64,000 bases of DNA, from contig DATJTX010000016.1 in assembly GCA_035502855.1 (NCBI GenBank), forward strand, positions 124,001 to 188,000, given 5' to 3'. This document shows positions 39,501-47,863 of this stretch, piece by piece. A model generated the notes under the pieces. The model was not told the DNA's origin. It worked only from the letters and a program-made list of their open reading frames with translations, and searched no databases. This DNA comes from Candidatus Baltobacteraceae bacterium. GTDB lineage: Bacteria > Vulcanimicrobiota > Vulcanimicrobiia > Vulcanimicrobiales > Vulcanimicrobiaceae. The translations under genes and the position numbers were made by a program. Position 1 is the first letter of the stretch; each line of letters opens with the position of its first letter.

Positions 39501-39720
39501 AGACTCGATCCAGCGGCCGGGCAAGGTCCGCGAGGACGTGGAAACGATCATGTTCTTCAGCGGAGCCTACGTTACGCCCGCGATGCGCGAGTACGCGCAT
39601 CGCTGTGCCGACGAGCTCCAGAAAGCAGCGGCGAACTACGACGTGTTCGTCAAAGAGCAAATCCCGATTCTCAACGACGCTCTCAAGGCAGTGAACGTGA
39701 AAGCGGTGACGATCCGATGA
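36526..39720 (+). CDS. Exported BNR/VPS10-type beta-propeller protein (tandem paralogue 1)
   Basis: Encodes 1064 residues from GTG 36526 (GGGAGG upstream); the longer frame from 36448 would destroy the signal peptide. After the signal (1-24, TALAQT) there is a Pro-rich spacer (about 30-58), then a propeller with eleven Asp-box-like repeats of the type S/T-x-D-x-G-x-x-W (for example KSEDSGQTW, TTDGGEHW). The C-terminal part holds ENGPVKW-like segments, PPGVYVARLTLGSSTFTQRF with VKADPR, and a helical end (about 915-1064). This architecture is common in secreted sortilin/glycosyl-hydrolase-annotated proteins of Acidobacteria-like phyla. Enzyme activity is not assured. Confidence 0.85.
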   Translation: MKVRFAGFLACSIVMLMTGTALAQTAAVQPSPSTSPAPPKPGKPTPTPSPTPTPGPPFSNMNWREIGPAAAGGRVAAVAGSATDPKLYYVGSAGGGVWKSEDSGQTWDPVFAKEPVSAIGAVTIDPTDNNVVWVGTGEDNPRNDVSYGDGVYKTTDGGEHWTNMGLAATKYISRILVDPRDHNHVIVGAQGDVFNDSTERGVYVTWDGGKTWSKTLYTGPEAGASDLAMDSQDPSVMYAGIWQFQRRPWTFRSGGPQDGLYKSTDGGRTWKKLEGNGLPTDTTGRIGLAVAPSDGNRVYALIESTQGILWRSDDGGSHWKMVSDNTLVDQRPFYFTHIAVDPKNPDVVYGVSMMLSKSTDGGKTFKAIADSVHVDYHAIWIAPNDPTRIITGEDGGYALTLDGGENWFFSANLPIAQIYRVGLSNENPYWVCVGLQDNNAWCAPNNTQDPSGIQNKAWIAVAGGDGEWAVPDPVDPNYIWADSENGSITVVNKVTKDGWFVQPYLQLAAEGFDNRIAKVRWNWETPIAFAPWDGHIAWTGGNVLFQSTDRGLHWKIISPDLTRNVKDHQAPSGGPITHDVSGAEESDTILDIEGSRVHKGEIWVGTDDGLIQLTLDGGAHWHNVTPPGAPQFGRFASISPSPLVDGTAYAINDGHYTGDNKPYVFVTHDFGKTWTTITNGLPDDQWARSIAADIRNPNLVYLGTEEGIWISYDGGASWKSFKNDLPTVSVHDIRMQQQFDDLVIATHGRAAYIMDDMTPIQQLQTAIAHGDYMFPVRVSYQYNTREDDEGVYTNYAADNPPTGAMIDYYQSAEQKTPPELEIVDASGKVIRTYKGTHEVHKKQEPWIPNKVGLNRFVWDWTIDGPVKWYGAAKKSYQGPNDGPAVPPGVYVARLTLGSSTFTQRFIVKADPRTLYTQAQMVESYDFARRGEAMFSQIDTMLDNLDAVKKGIDDGIAAAKKTGDTATQSKLEAIETQRMSVFNQLTADFHNDEDSIQRPGKVREDVETIMFFSGAYVTPAMREYAHRCADELQKAAANYDVFVKEQIPILNDALKAVNVKAVTIR

Positions 39721-42700
39721 TGCCACTGTTGGCGCTGGTCGCCTCAACCTACGGGAACCTCACGATGCGCGAGGTCGGTCCGGCCATCGCCGGCGGCCGC
39801 ATCGCTGCCGTCGCGGGAACGCCGCAGAATGACAAGCTCTACTACATCGGCAGCGCCGGAGGCGGCGTGTGGAAATCGGAGAACGGCGGCGCGACCTGGT
39901 CGCCGGTCTTCGACGATCAGCGCGTCTCGGCGATCGGCGCGGTCGCAATCGATCCACGCAACGCGAACGTCGTGTGGGTCGGCACCGGCGAAGCCAACCC
40001 GCGCAACGACGTGAGCTATGGCGACGGTCTGTACAAGACGACCGACGGCGGCAAACACTGGAAGCGCGCCGGCCTGGCCGGCGTGTGGAGCATCTCGCGC
40101 ATCGCGGTGGATCCGAAAGATCCGCAGCACGTCGTCGTAGCCGCGTTCGGCGATCCGTTCAAAGACTCGAGCGATCGCGGCGTCTACGTCACGTTCAACG
40201 GGGGACGAACGTTCGCGAAGACGCTCTACGTCGATCAGACGACCGGCGCGAGCGATTTGGCGATGAACCCGCAAGATCCAAGCGTCGTGTACGCGGGCAT
40301 GTGGCCGTTCCGCCGCAAGCCGTGGACGTTCACCAGCGGCGGCCCGGACGGCGGCCTCTTCAAATCGACCGACGGCGGCAAGAGCTGGAAGAAGTTGACC
40401 GGCAACGGATTGCCGCCGGGTTCGACCGGACGTATCGGCCTCGCGCTTGCGCCGAGCGATCCCAAGCGCGTCTACGCGGTGATCGAAGCGAAAGGCGGGA
40501 TTCTCTGGCGTTCGGACGATGCCGGCGCGCACTGGAAGATGGTCAGCGACGATACGCTGGTCGATCAGCGTCCGTTCTATTTCTCGCATCTCGCGGTTGA
40601 TCCGCGCAATCCCGATCACGTCTATGCCGTTTCGGAAATGCTTGCCGAAAGCAAGGACGGCGGCAAGAAATTCGAAGCGATCGCCAAGGACGTGCACGTC
40701 GATTATCACGCGATGTGGATCGCGCCCAATGACCCCGATCGTATGATGACCGGGGAAGACGGCGGCTACGCGCTAACGCTGGACGGCGGCAAGACCTGGT
40801 CGTTCTCGCAGAACGTGACGGTCGGAGAGATCTACCACGTCGGCTACTCGCTCGGCGAAAATCCGTATCTCATCTGTGCCGCGTTGCAGGACAACGAAGC
40901 CTTCTGCGGGCCATCGAATTCGCTCTCTAGCGACGGGATCGTGAACAGCGATTGGTTCGCGGTCGTCGGCGGCGATGGCGAATGGGCGATTCCCGATCCC
41001 TCCGATTCACGCTACATCTGGTCCGACCTCGAAGACGGCGTGCTCATGATCTACGATCGCAAAGCGCAGACCTATCATTGGGTTCGTCCGTACGACGCGT
41101 TTCCGGCCGGTGCGCTCGGGCCGTTCGACTCGCGCGAGGCGAAGTATCGCTTCAACTGGGATTCCCCGCTCGCGTTCGCCCCGTGGGATGGCCACACGGC
41201 GTGGTTCGGCGGTGACGTGGTGTTCCAAACGACCGACCGTGGCGAGCACTGGACGGTGATCAGCCCCGATCTCACCCGGAACATCAAGGATCATCAAAGA
41301 CCGGCGGGTGGGCCGTTGGCGGAGGACGTCTCCGGGGCGGAATACTCCGACACGCTGCTCGACATCGAAGGTTCGCCGATCGACAAGGGCGAGATCTGGA
41401 CCGGTTCCGACGACGGCGTCGTCTCGCTCACGCGTGACGGCGGCGAGCATTGGGAAACGGTGACGCCGAAAGGCGCGCCGGAATTCGCGCGCTTCGAAAC
41501 GGTGGCCCCCTCTCCGCTCGAGGCCGGCACGGCTTACGCGATCGCCGACGATCATTTGCTCGGCGACTATGCGCCGTTCGTCTACGTGACGCACGATTAC
41601 GGAAAAACGTGGACCTCGATCGTGAACGGGTTGCCCGCCGATCAATACGCCCGCACGGTGCGGCCCGATCTGAAAAATCCCGACCTCGTCTATGCCGGGA
41701 CCGAAAACGGCATGTGGATCTCCTACGATAGCGGCGCGCATTGGGAGAACTTCAAGCTGAACATGCCGACGGTCTCGGTTCGTGATATCCGGATTCAACC
41801 CGAGTTCGACGATCTGCTCGTCGGCACGCACGGGCATGACCTTTACGTGCTCGACGATTTGAGCGCGGTTCAGCAGCTACCGCAGGCGCAAAAAGACGGC
41901 GTGATGCTCTTCAAGCCGCGCACGTCCTACGAATACCATCAACACTCCAACCAAGACTACGGTACCTACGCGATGTTCGCGGCCCAGAATCCGCCGGGCG
42001 GCGTCATCATCGACTACTATCTCTCGGCACCGCAAAAAAAGGCGCCGGTGATCGAGGTCGCGGATGCGAGCGGTAAGGTCGTGCGCACGATCTCGGGGAC
42101 GCACAAAGTCAAGGGTAAGGACGTTCCGAACGTTCCGAACAAGGCCGGCATCAATCGTCTGACGTGGGATTTCCGCGAAAACGGTCCAACGCAGTGGATG
42201 GGCGCGGCGCGTCCGGAATATCGCGGGCCGAAGACCGGTCCACAAATGGTACCCGGCGAATACACGGTTCGTCTCGTGCTCGGCGGTAGAACGCTGACGC
42301 AAACGGTGACGGTCAAGCCGGATCCGCGCGACGACCTCACCCAAGCCGATTATCAGTCAGCCTACGATTTTGCCGAGAAGTACACGATCGTGTACGGTAA
42401 GATCGACCAAGTGCTCAACAATTTGGATGCGATCAAGAAATCGCTAGCATCCGCAAAACCGAGCGGCGCAGCGCTGCAAGGTGACGTCGCCAAGGCCAAC
42501 GCGCAGTGGGGGACGATCTTCTCGAGCTTTACGGCTGATTTCCACAACGACGAAGACCAGATCCAGCGGCCGGGCTCGCTGCGCGAGGAAATTCCGCGCA
42601 CCGGGTTCGGTGCGGCGCAGCCGCCGACGGCCGAGCAGCTCGACTATGCCTCGCGATTCGATACGGCCTATGCAGCAGCGATGGCGCGCTACAACGACTA

Positions 42701-42785
42701 CGTCACCTCGCTGCAATCGCTCTCCAAGCGACTGCAGGCGAGCGGCGCCAAACCGATCGACGGAGCTAAGAACGTAAGTCCGTAA
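39717..42785 (+). CDS. Exported BNR/VPS10-type beta-propeller protein (tandem paralogue 2)
   Basis: A 1022-residue paralogue of the preceding gene, starting ATGA over its stop. Propeller repeats line up one for one with paralogue 1 (KSENGGATW, TTDGGKHW, STDGGKSW, FQTTDRGEHW, VTHDYGKTW), as do the C-terminal TWDFRENGPTQW, PGEYTVRLVLGG and VKPDPR and the helical end. The Pro-rich spacer is lost, and the signal segment is short (MMPLLALVAST), so export is less certain than for paralogue 1. Clear tandem duplication with moderate divergence. Confidence 0.85.
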   Translation: MMPLLALVASTYGNLTMREVGPAIAGGRIAAVAGTPQNDKLYYIGSAGGGVWKSENGGATWSPVFDDQRVSAIGAVAIDPRNANVVWVGTGEANPRNDVSYGDGLYKTTDGGKHWKRAGLAGVWSISRIAVDPKDPQHVVVAAFGDPFKDSSDRGVYVTFNGGRTFAKTLYVDQTTGASDLAMNPQDPSVVYAGMWPFRRKPWTFTSGGPDGGLFKSTDGGKSWKKLTGNGLPPGSTGRIGLALAPSDPKRVYAVIEAKGGILWRSDDAGAHWKMVSDDTLVDQRPFYFSHLAVDPRNPDHVYAVSEMLAESKDGGKKFEAIAKDVHVDYHAMWIAPNDPDRMMTGEDGGYALTLDGGKTWSFSQNVTVGEIYHVGYSLGENPYLICAALQDNEAFCGPSNSLSSDGIVNSDWFAVVGGDGEWAIPDPSDSRYIWSDLEDGVLMIYDRKAQTYHWVRPYDAFPAGALGPFDSREAKYRFNWDSPLAFAPWDGHTAWFGGDVVFQTTDRGEHWTVISPDLTRNIKDHQRPAGGPLAEDVSGAEYSDTLLDIEGSPIDKGEIWTGSDDGVVSLTRDGGEHWETVTPKGAPEFARFETVAPSPLEAGTAYAIADDHLLGDYAPFVYVTHDYGKTWTSIVNGLPADQYARTVRPDLKNPDLVYAGTENGMWISYDSGAHWENFKLNMPTVSVRDIRIQPEFDDLLVGTHGHDLYVLDDLSAVQQLPQAQKDGVMLFKPRTSYEYHQHSNQDYGTYAMFAAQNPPGGVIIDYYLSAPQKKAPVIEVADASGKVVRTISGTHKVKGKDVPNVPNKAGINRLTWDFRENGPTQWMGAARPEYRGPKTGPQMVPGEYTVRLVLGGRTLTQTVTVKPDPRDDLTQADYQSAYDFAEKYTIVYGKIDQVLNNLDAIKKSLASAKPSGAALQGDVAKANAQWGTIFSSFTADFHNDEDQIQRPGSLREEIPRTGFGAAQPPTAEQLDYASRFDTAYAAAMARYNDYVTSLQSLSKRLQASGAKPIDGAKNVSP

Positions 42786-43593
42786 GTGCTTCCGTTGTCA
42801 TGAGCAGTTTCTTAACGGTGGCCGGGTGATTGGGCGATCCGCCGTCACTGAATCGCACGGCCACCAGTTCCTGCGAGGGAATCACGTAGAGCGCCTGACC
42901 GCCGGAGCCGCTCGCGTAGAAAAGGTCCGGCGGCATCTTGGGGCCGCCCAGCCACCAGCACAATCCGTAACGCGCATTGCGCGCCGAACCGGTGAAGGCA
43001 TCGCGGTAGCGGTCGCGATGCGCGAGCACGTAGGCGCCGTAAGCCAGCCAATCGCGCGCACGTAGGAACGCACCGGTCGGCAACGGGTGCGTCCCGTCGG
43101 AGAGCGTGCGCCAGGAGGAGACGTTCACGCCGGCGGGATCGAGTACGCGTTCGCGCAGATACTCGTGCGGCGTACGTCCACGCGGCGCGAGGCGCTCGGC
43201 GAAGAACGTGCCGAACACCTGGAGCGGAATTCCGCTGTAGGTGAACGTGCTGCCGGGTGCGTTCTTGAGCGGAATCTCCAGCGCGCGTTCGTAGGTTGGA
43301 ACGGCCTTTCCCAATCCGCCGAATCCGTAGCCGGCCGTCATGTCGAGCAGCATGCGCACCGTGTATCCGCTGCGAACCGGTTCGTCGAGGTCGAACAGTC
43401 CCTCGGCGCGTGCTTCGAGCGCGGCGATTCCCCAAAAGCTTTTCGTGCCGCTGTAAAGCGCATGTGGCGCATTCGCATCGAATCCGCGCTCGTACGTCTC
43501 ATGCACGATACGCCCGGCGCGCTGAACCAGGAGGGCTTGCTGCATGAGCGGGGCCTTCGCCGCCGCCTCCCGAAAGCGCTCGCATGAGGCCAT
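42766..43593 (-). CDS. Serine hydrolase of the beta-lactamase class C/esterase family
   Basis: A 275-residue protein. The catalytic SxxK is SGTKSFWG, the tyrosine motif is YSGIPLQVFG, and the third motif is ASGSGGQ in place of KTG/HxG. No signal peptide is seen, so an intracellular esterase/transpeptidase-like role is likelier than antibiotic resistance. M17 (start at 43545) is an alternative that would remove the 10-base overlap with the divergent sugar porter. Its 3' end overlaps the propeller gene by 20 bases. Confidence 0.8.
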   Translation of the reverse strand: MASCERFREAAAKAPLMQQALLVQRAGRIVHETYERGFDANAPHALYSGTKSFWGIAALEARAEGLFDLDEPVRSGYTVRMLLDMTAGYGFGGLGKAVPTYERALEIPLKNAPGSTFTYSGIPLQVFGTFFAERLAPRGRTPHEYLRERVLDPAGVNVSSWRTLSDGTHPLPTGAFLRARDWLAYGAYVLAHRDRYRDAFTGSARNARYGLCWWLGGPKMPPDLFYASGSGGQALYVIPSQELVAVRFSDGGSPNHPATVKKLLMTTEALTDLRS

Positions 43594-44933
43594 TCGTTTT
43601 GCTGGTCGCGTCCGTTGCTGCGCTGGGCGGCCTGCTCTTCGGCTACGATACCGGTGTGATCTCCGGTGCGATTCTGTTCATCACGCACCAATTCGGGCTC
43701 TCAGTCCGGTTACAAGAGTTCACGATCAGCGTCGTGCTGATCGGCTGCATCATCGGATCGGCGGTCGCGGGCTCGATTGCCGATCGTGCCGGGCGGCGCA
43801 GGACGCTGCTGATCAGCGGCATCATCTTTGGCATTGGTGCACTGGGCTCCGCGCTTGCGCCGACGATCGCCATGCTGCTCGTCAGCCGCTTCGTCGTCGG
43901 CATCGCGATCGGGTTCTGCTCGGTCGTCGCCCCGCTCTATATTGCCGAGGTCGCTCCGGCGAACGTCCGCGGCGCACTCGTTTCGCTCTACCAATTTGCG
44001 ATCACCATCGGCATTGTCGCCGCGTACGTGGTCGATTATGCGTTCGCGGGCGCTGGGGAATGGCGCTGGATGCTCGGTCTGGGCGTCTTCCCTGCGCTGG
44101 TCCTGATCGTCGGCATGCTCCCGCTGCCCGAAAGCCCGCGGTTCCTCTTCAAACTCGGGCTTGGTGATAATGCGCGTGACGTGCTGCGACGCATCGCCGG
44201 TCACGACGAGGTTACCGCCGAGGAGCAGGCGATCGAGGCGTCACTGCAAACCGAGGGCGCGGGCTTCGAAGTCTTTCGTCAGCCTGCGGTGCGCAGCGCG
44301 CTCATCCTGGGCTTTTCGCTGGCGGTTCTGCAGCAGGTTACCGGAATCAACACCATCATCTATTATGGCCCGCAAATCTTTCTGATGGCCGGCGTTACCA
44401 CCAACCAAGCATCGATCCTTGCGGAGACGCTGGTGGGCACGGTCAATTGCCTTGCGACGCTCATCGCGATCTTCTTCGTCGATCGCATTGGGCGCAAACC
44501 GCTGCTGTACGCGGGCTGCGCGGGGATGTTCGTGGGACTCTCCGCGCTCTCGTTTGCGTTCGCCCAGCCGCACCTGCAGGGCTCGCTCGGTACGATCGCA
44601 TTGGCGAGCATGATGCTCTACGTCGGCTCGTTCGCCTACAGCTTGGGCCCGATCTTGTGGCTCTTGATCTCGGAGATCTTTCCGCTGCAAGCGCGCGGCC
44701 TCGGCATGAGCATCTGCACGCTCGGAAACTGGTTGGCAAATTTTGCCGTTTCGCTCTTCTTCCTGTCGATGGTTCAGGCGTTGGGGCGTCCACTGACGTT
44801 CGGTATCTACGCCGCGCTGTGCATCGTGACCATCGTGGTCGTCGCACGGGGGGTGCCGGAGACCAGGCGCGAAATACTGGAAAATATCTCGCTGGCGCCG
44901 GGTATTCCGCGCGCCGCGGAGGTGACTCGATGA
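43584..44933 (+). CDS. Sugar porter family MFS transporter
   Basis: A 449-residue, twelve-helix transporter. The sugar porter signature is complete: LLFGYDTGVISGA in helix 1, SIADRAGRRRTLL between helices 2 and 3, PLYIAEVAPANVRGAL, PESPRFLFK at the central loop, QQVTGINTIIYYGP in helix 7, DRIGRKPLL and the final VPETR. These are proton- or facilitated hexose/pentose transporters. It overlaps the divergent hydrolase start by ten bases and the downstream Gre-like factor by four. Confidence 0.95.
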   Translation: MRPFVLLVASVAALGGLLFGYDTGVISGAILFITHQFGLSVRLQEFTISVVLIGCIIGSAVAGSIADRAGRRRTLLISGIIFGIGALGSALAPTIAMLLVSRFVVGIAIGFCSVVAPLYIAEVAPANVRGALVSLYQFAITIGIVAAYVVDYAFAGAGEWRWMLGLGVFPALVLIVGMLPLPESPRFLFKLGLGDNARDVLRRIAGHDEVTAEEQAIEASLQTEGAGFEVFRQPAVRSALILGFSLAVLQQVTGINTIIYYGPQIFLMAGVTTNQASILAETLVGTVNCLATLIAIFFVDRIGRKPLLYAGCAGMFVGLSALSFAFAQPHLQGSLGTIALASMMLYVGSFAYSLGPILWLLISEIFPLQARGLGMSICTLGNWLANFAVSLFFLSMVQALGRPLTFGIYAALCIVTIVVVARGVPETRREILENISLAPGIPRAAEVTR

Positions 44934-45370
44934 GCCGCGCATTCGTGAAAGACGATAGCGACGCGCCGGAACCTCGTTTCGAACGTCCCGTCAGCGTCTT
45001 GCCAAACTATGTAACGCCCGGAGGGCTTGCGCTGCTGCGCAGCGCGCTCGTCCGCGCACAGGCCGCCGGCAACGATCGGGAGATGCGTTACGTGCAGGAG
45101 CGCATCGACTCGGCGATCGTGATCGATCCGTCCGCGCATCCGCAGGGCGTGGTGGAGTTCGGAGCGAGCGTGCGGGCTCACGACGCCGACGGGCACGAAC
45201 TGCGCGTGCGCATCGTAGGCGAGGACGAGGCCGATCCGCCGCGCGGGGCGATCAGCTGGGAGTCGCCGATTGCGCGCGCGCTCACCGATCATCGCGCGGG
45301 CGATACCGTGCTGGTGCGCCGTCCGGCCGGGCCGATCGAATATACGATCGACCAGGTCGAGTACGAGTGA
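44930..45370 (+). CDS. GreA/GreB-family transcription factor with short coiled coil
   Basis: A 146-residue protein with the Gre C-terminal FKBP-like domain (about 65-146: VVEFGASVRAHDADGHELRVRIVGEDEAD, GAISWESPIARALTDHRAGDTVLVRRP, YTIDQVEYE). The N-terminal hairpin (about 25-62) is only half the usual length; its tip AAGNDREMRYVQERID has acidic residues but not the full DxSEN-type tip. It resembles compact RNA polymerase secondary-channel factors such as Rnk. GGAGG stands ahead of the ATG, which overlaps the sugar porter stop. Confidence 0.78.
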   Translation: MSRAFVKDDSDAPEPRFERPVSVLPNYVTPGGLALLRSALVRAQAAGNDREMRYVQERIDSAIVIDPSAHPQGVVEFGASVRAHDADGHELRVRIVGEDEADPPRGAISWESPIARALTDHRAGDTVLVRRPAGPIEYTIDQVEYE

Positions 45371-45430
45371 GTTTTGTAAAGATTTCGTGAAGGCTATAGT
45401 AAGGGTTAGGCGCAGAACGGGGGCGACCTC

Positions 45431-45439
45431 TGCTATAAT
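45431..45439 (+). promoter_or_regulatory. Extended -10 promoter of the flagellin gene
   Basis: TGCTATAAT (45431-45439) is a perfect TATAAT with the TGn extension; no good -35 is seen. The ATG follows ten bases later, so transcription would begin about three bases before it and leave no ribosome site. No sigma28-type flagellar promoter is visible. Confidence 0.65.
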
Positions 45440-45448
45440 CGGGTAGCC

Positions 45449-46651
45449 ATGGCTTCGATTACCAGCCTGACCAGCAATCAGTCGATCAATTCGCTCGAGC
45501 AGACCCAACAGAGTCAGCTCACGACGTTCCAGCAGCTCAGCAGCGGCAAGCGTCTCACCAGCGCAGCCGTCGATCCCGCCGGCTATGCGATCGCGACCTC
45601 GCTCGCCACGCAAGCGGCGGCCGCCAGCACCGCCTCCGACAACATTCAAGAAGCGTTCAACGCGACCAACGTCGCGCAGGGCGCGTTGCAGCAATTGACC
45701 GGCGTGCTCCAAACGGTACAGAATCTCGCGGTGCAGGGCGCCGACTCGTTCTTGAGTCCGGCCGACCGCGCGGACCTTCAGGCTGAGAGCAATCAGCTCG
45801 TGCAGCAGGCGAATACGATCGCGCAATCGGTGAACTTCAACGGCTTGCCGCTCTTGAACGGTTCGCTGGCGGGGCCGCAAGCCGGAACCGCAGCGGTCGC
45901 GAACGTCACCAACAACGATATCGTGCAAAACGGCGGAACCGTGGTCACCCAGGTCGCGGCCGCCAACGCGAACTTCCAAGCTCCGCCGGCCGGCGCCGCT
46001 CAGGGATTCGGCGGCACCTCCACCACGAATTCGACCATTCAGGTTCAGGTTGTCAACAACAACGGCCAGGCTGCCGCGGTCGCGACCGTGCTCGATAACG
46101 CGACCGGTCAGCAGGCGACCTCCGCTCCGGTCGGCGCGGGCGGAACGATCAGCGGATTCGAAAACGTCAATATCACCGTCGGGAACATCTCGCTCGCCGA
46201 CGTCGGACAGACCGCGACGATTCAGATCGCGCAAGCGACGCCGGCGAACACGCAGAACAGCGCGCTCACGGTGCAGTCGGGAGCCAACGAGGGCGCGATC
46301 ACCAACGTCGCCATCCCCGGCGTGAATTCGACGACGCTGCAGATCAATAACATCAACCTCTCGAGCGCCCTGAGTTCGACGCAAGCGATCGGCCAGATCA
46401 CCAACGCGCTGAACTCGCTGACGACCGCGCAAGCGACGCTCGGTGCGCAGCAGGCGTCGCTGCAGAACGCCGCGCAAGCCGACGACGTGTACGCAAACAA
46501 CCTCACGACCTCGCAGTCGAACATCGCCGACGAGAACGTGTACCAGGGCGCGGCGCAGTCGTCGCTTCAGCAGATTCAGCAACAGATTCAGCTCGCGCTC
46601 CAAGCGAAGAACAACGTCAACGCGGCGGCTGTTCTCGGCCTCTTCGGCTAG
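45449..46651 (+). CDS. Flagellin
   Basis: A 400-residue flagellin. The N-terminal D0/D1 region (about 1-145) reads SINSLEQTQQSQLTTFQQLSSGKRLTSAA, ATSLATQAAAASTASDN, and QANTIAQSVNFNGLPLLNG; the C-terminal D1/D0 (about 330-400) reads SQSNIADENVY and QIQLALQAKNNVNAAAVLG. The middle is a variable, Asn/Gln/Ala/Thr-rich D2 domain. The start follows a TATAAT box by only ten bases. No other flagellar gene lies in the window; the gene stands between a Gre-like factor and a PQQ-like propeller. Confidence 0.9.
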   Translation: MASITSLTSNQSINSLEQTQQSQLTTFQQLSSGKRLTSAAVDPAGYAIATSLATQAAAASTASDNIQEAFNATNVAQGALQQLTGVLQTVQNLAVQGADSFLSPADRADLQAESNQLVQQANTIAQSVNFNGLPLLNGSLAGPQAGTAAVANVTNNDIVQNGGTVVTQVAAANANFQAPPAGAAQGFGGTSTTNSTIQVQVVNNNGQAAAVATVLDNATGQQATSAPVGAGGTISGFENVNITVGNISLADVGQTATIQIAQATPANTQNSALTVQSGANEGAITNVAIPGVNSTTLQINNINLSSALSSTQAIGQITNALNSLTTAQATLGAQQASLQNAAQADDVYANNLTTSQSNIADENVYQGAAQSSLQQIQQQIQLALQAKNNVNAAAVLGLFG

Positions 46652-47844
46652 CGCCATATCGCATACGCGGTTACTCTCGAACCCGCGGTGACATAGAGCC
46701 GCGAGCCTTGTGCGCGCGGGCCGCGTCCGTACGAACGGCCCGTAACGTGCATCGTCAGAAGCCGCCGGCCGTCGGCGGCGTCGAAGGCGGCCAGCGTGCC
46801 GTTCACGCCGATGACGAAGACGATTCCTTTCCATAACGCCGGCGCTTCGTAAATACCGGCAAGCGAAGCGCGCCAGCGCATGCGGCCTGTGCGCTGCGAA
46901 AGCGCGACCAACGCTCCGTGCGCCCCGCCGTACACGGGCACGAAAATGAGCCCGCTGCCGCACGCGGCGCTGCCGATGATCGAGGCATACGGATCGGCCG
47001 GATCAACCGGGGTGCGCCACACGAGATGACCGTCCGCGGCGTCCACGGCGTAGTAGATGCCGTCCTTGCCGCCTTCGCCGATGACCTCGCGCGCGCGCGA
47101 ACCGGTTCCGACCGTGAAGCGGTTGGGCGAAGCGAACATGTCCCGGTCGTGGGTGTCGTGCGGGTGAATGGGACCAAATACCCAGCGCACGCGTCCGCTG
47201 TGCACGTCGAAGCTGATGATCGAATCGGAATAGGGATCGGGTCCGGCGGGCGGCGAGCCGATAGGCGTCGGGTTTCCGGTTCCCACATAGGCGATGCCTC
47301 GTACCGGGTCCACGGCCGGCGTTGCCGAGATGCCGGTTCCGCTTCCGCGATAGCGTTCGGGGAAGAGGCGCCAGCGCGGCGTTCCGGTTCGTGCATCGAG
47401 CGCGACGATGGAACCGCGATCGGTGGGCCGGTCACCGAGCACGTCGATCCCGATCAGAACCACTCCGTCCGCGACGACCGGCGTAGCGTAGGTGTCATCG
47501 TTTCGCGCAATCGAACAAACGCGGCGCTTCCAAAGCGTTCGTCCGGTGCCGGTATCGAATGCTCCGGCCAGACAACTGCCGCTGACGGCATAGGCCACGC
47601 GCCCGGTAACCGCGATCGACGAGACGACGCCGCGCGTTTGCCCGTAGAACTGATCCGGATTTGCGCCCAGCGCCGAACGCCAGCGAAGGCGTCCGCTCGT
47701 CGCGTCGAGCGCAAGCACGGTCCCGCCCCACGTTCCGACGTAAACGGATCCGTCGGCGACGGTAGGCATCGACGTTATCCAATGCGTTGCGTGATAGGAC
47801 CAGATCGGCTTGAGCGTGAGCACGGCGAGGAGAAGTCCGGTCAA
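46648..47844 (-). CDS. Exported PQQ-like beta-propeller protein
   Basis: Encodes 398 residues from TTG 47844 (GAGGAAAGG upstream; the longer frame is a shadow). A short hydrophobic signal (LTGLLLAVLTL) precedes about seven propeller blades of the PQQ repeat type: VYVGTWGGTVLALDATSGRLRWRS, GSIVALDARTGTPRWRL, GIYYAVDAADGHLVWRT, GALVALSQRTGRMRWRAS. Typical W-x-R or W-x-S blade ends are present. There are no clear PQQ catalytic residues or heme motif, so it may be a scaffold or a quinoprotein-like subunit. The 3' end overlaps the flagellin stop by four bases. Confidence 0.82.
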   Translation of the reverse strand: MTGLLLAVLTLKPIWSYHATHWITSMPTVADGSVYVGTWGGTVLALDATSGRLRWRSALGANPDQFYGQTRGVVSSIAVTGRVAYAVSGSCLAGAFDTGTGRTLWKRRVCSIARNDDTYATPVVADGVVLIGIDVLGDRPTDRGSIVALDARTGTPRWRLFPERYRGSGTGISATPAVDPVRGIAYVGTGNPTPIGSPPAGPDPYSDSIISFDVHSGRVRWVFGPIHPHDTHDRDMFASPNRFTVGTGSRAREVIGEGGKDGIYYAVDAADGHLVWRTPVDPADPYASIIGSAACGSGLIFVPVYGGAHGALVALSQRTGRMRWRASLAGIYEAPALWKGIVFVIGVNGTLAAFDAADGRRLLTMHVTGRSYGRGPRAQGSRLYVTAGSRVTAYAIWR

Positions 47845-47863
47845 TGTTGCATTCCTTTCCTCG

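Noticed and set aside
36622-39747. Minus-strand open frame of 1041 codons opposite BNR paralogue 1
   Set aside because: Its length is due to high GC and codon bias of the sense gene. Composition is Arg/Val/Asp-rich without any fold signature.
44807-46963. 718-codon minus-strand open frame opposite flagellin and the Gre-like gene
   Set aside because: It crosses several genes with firm identity on the other strand and shows only arginine-rich low-complexity sequence.
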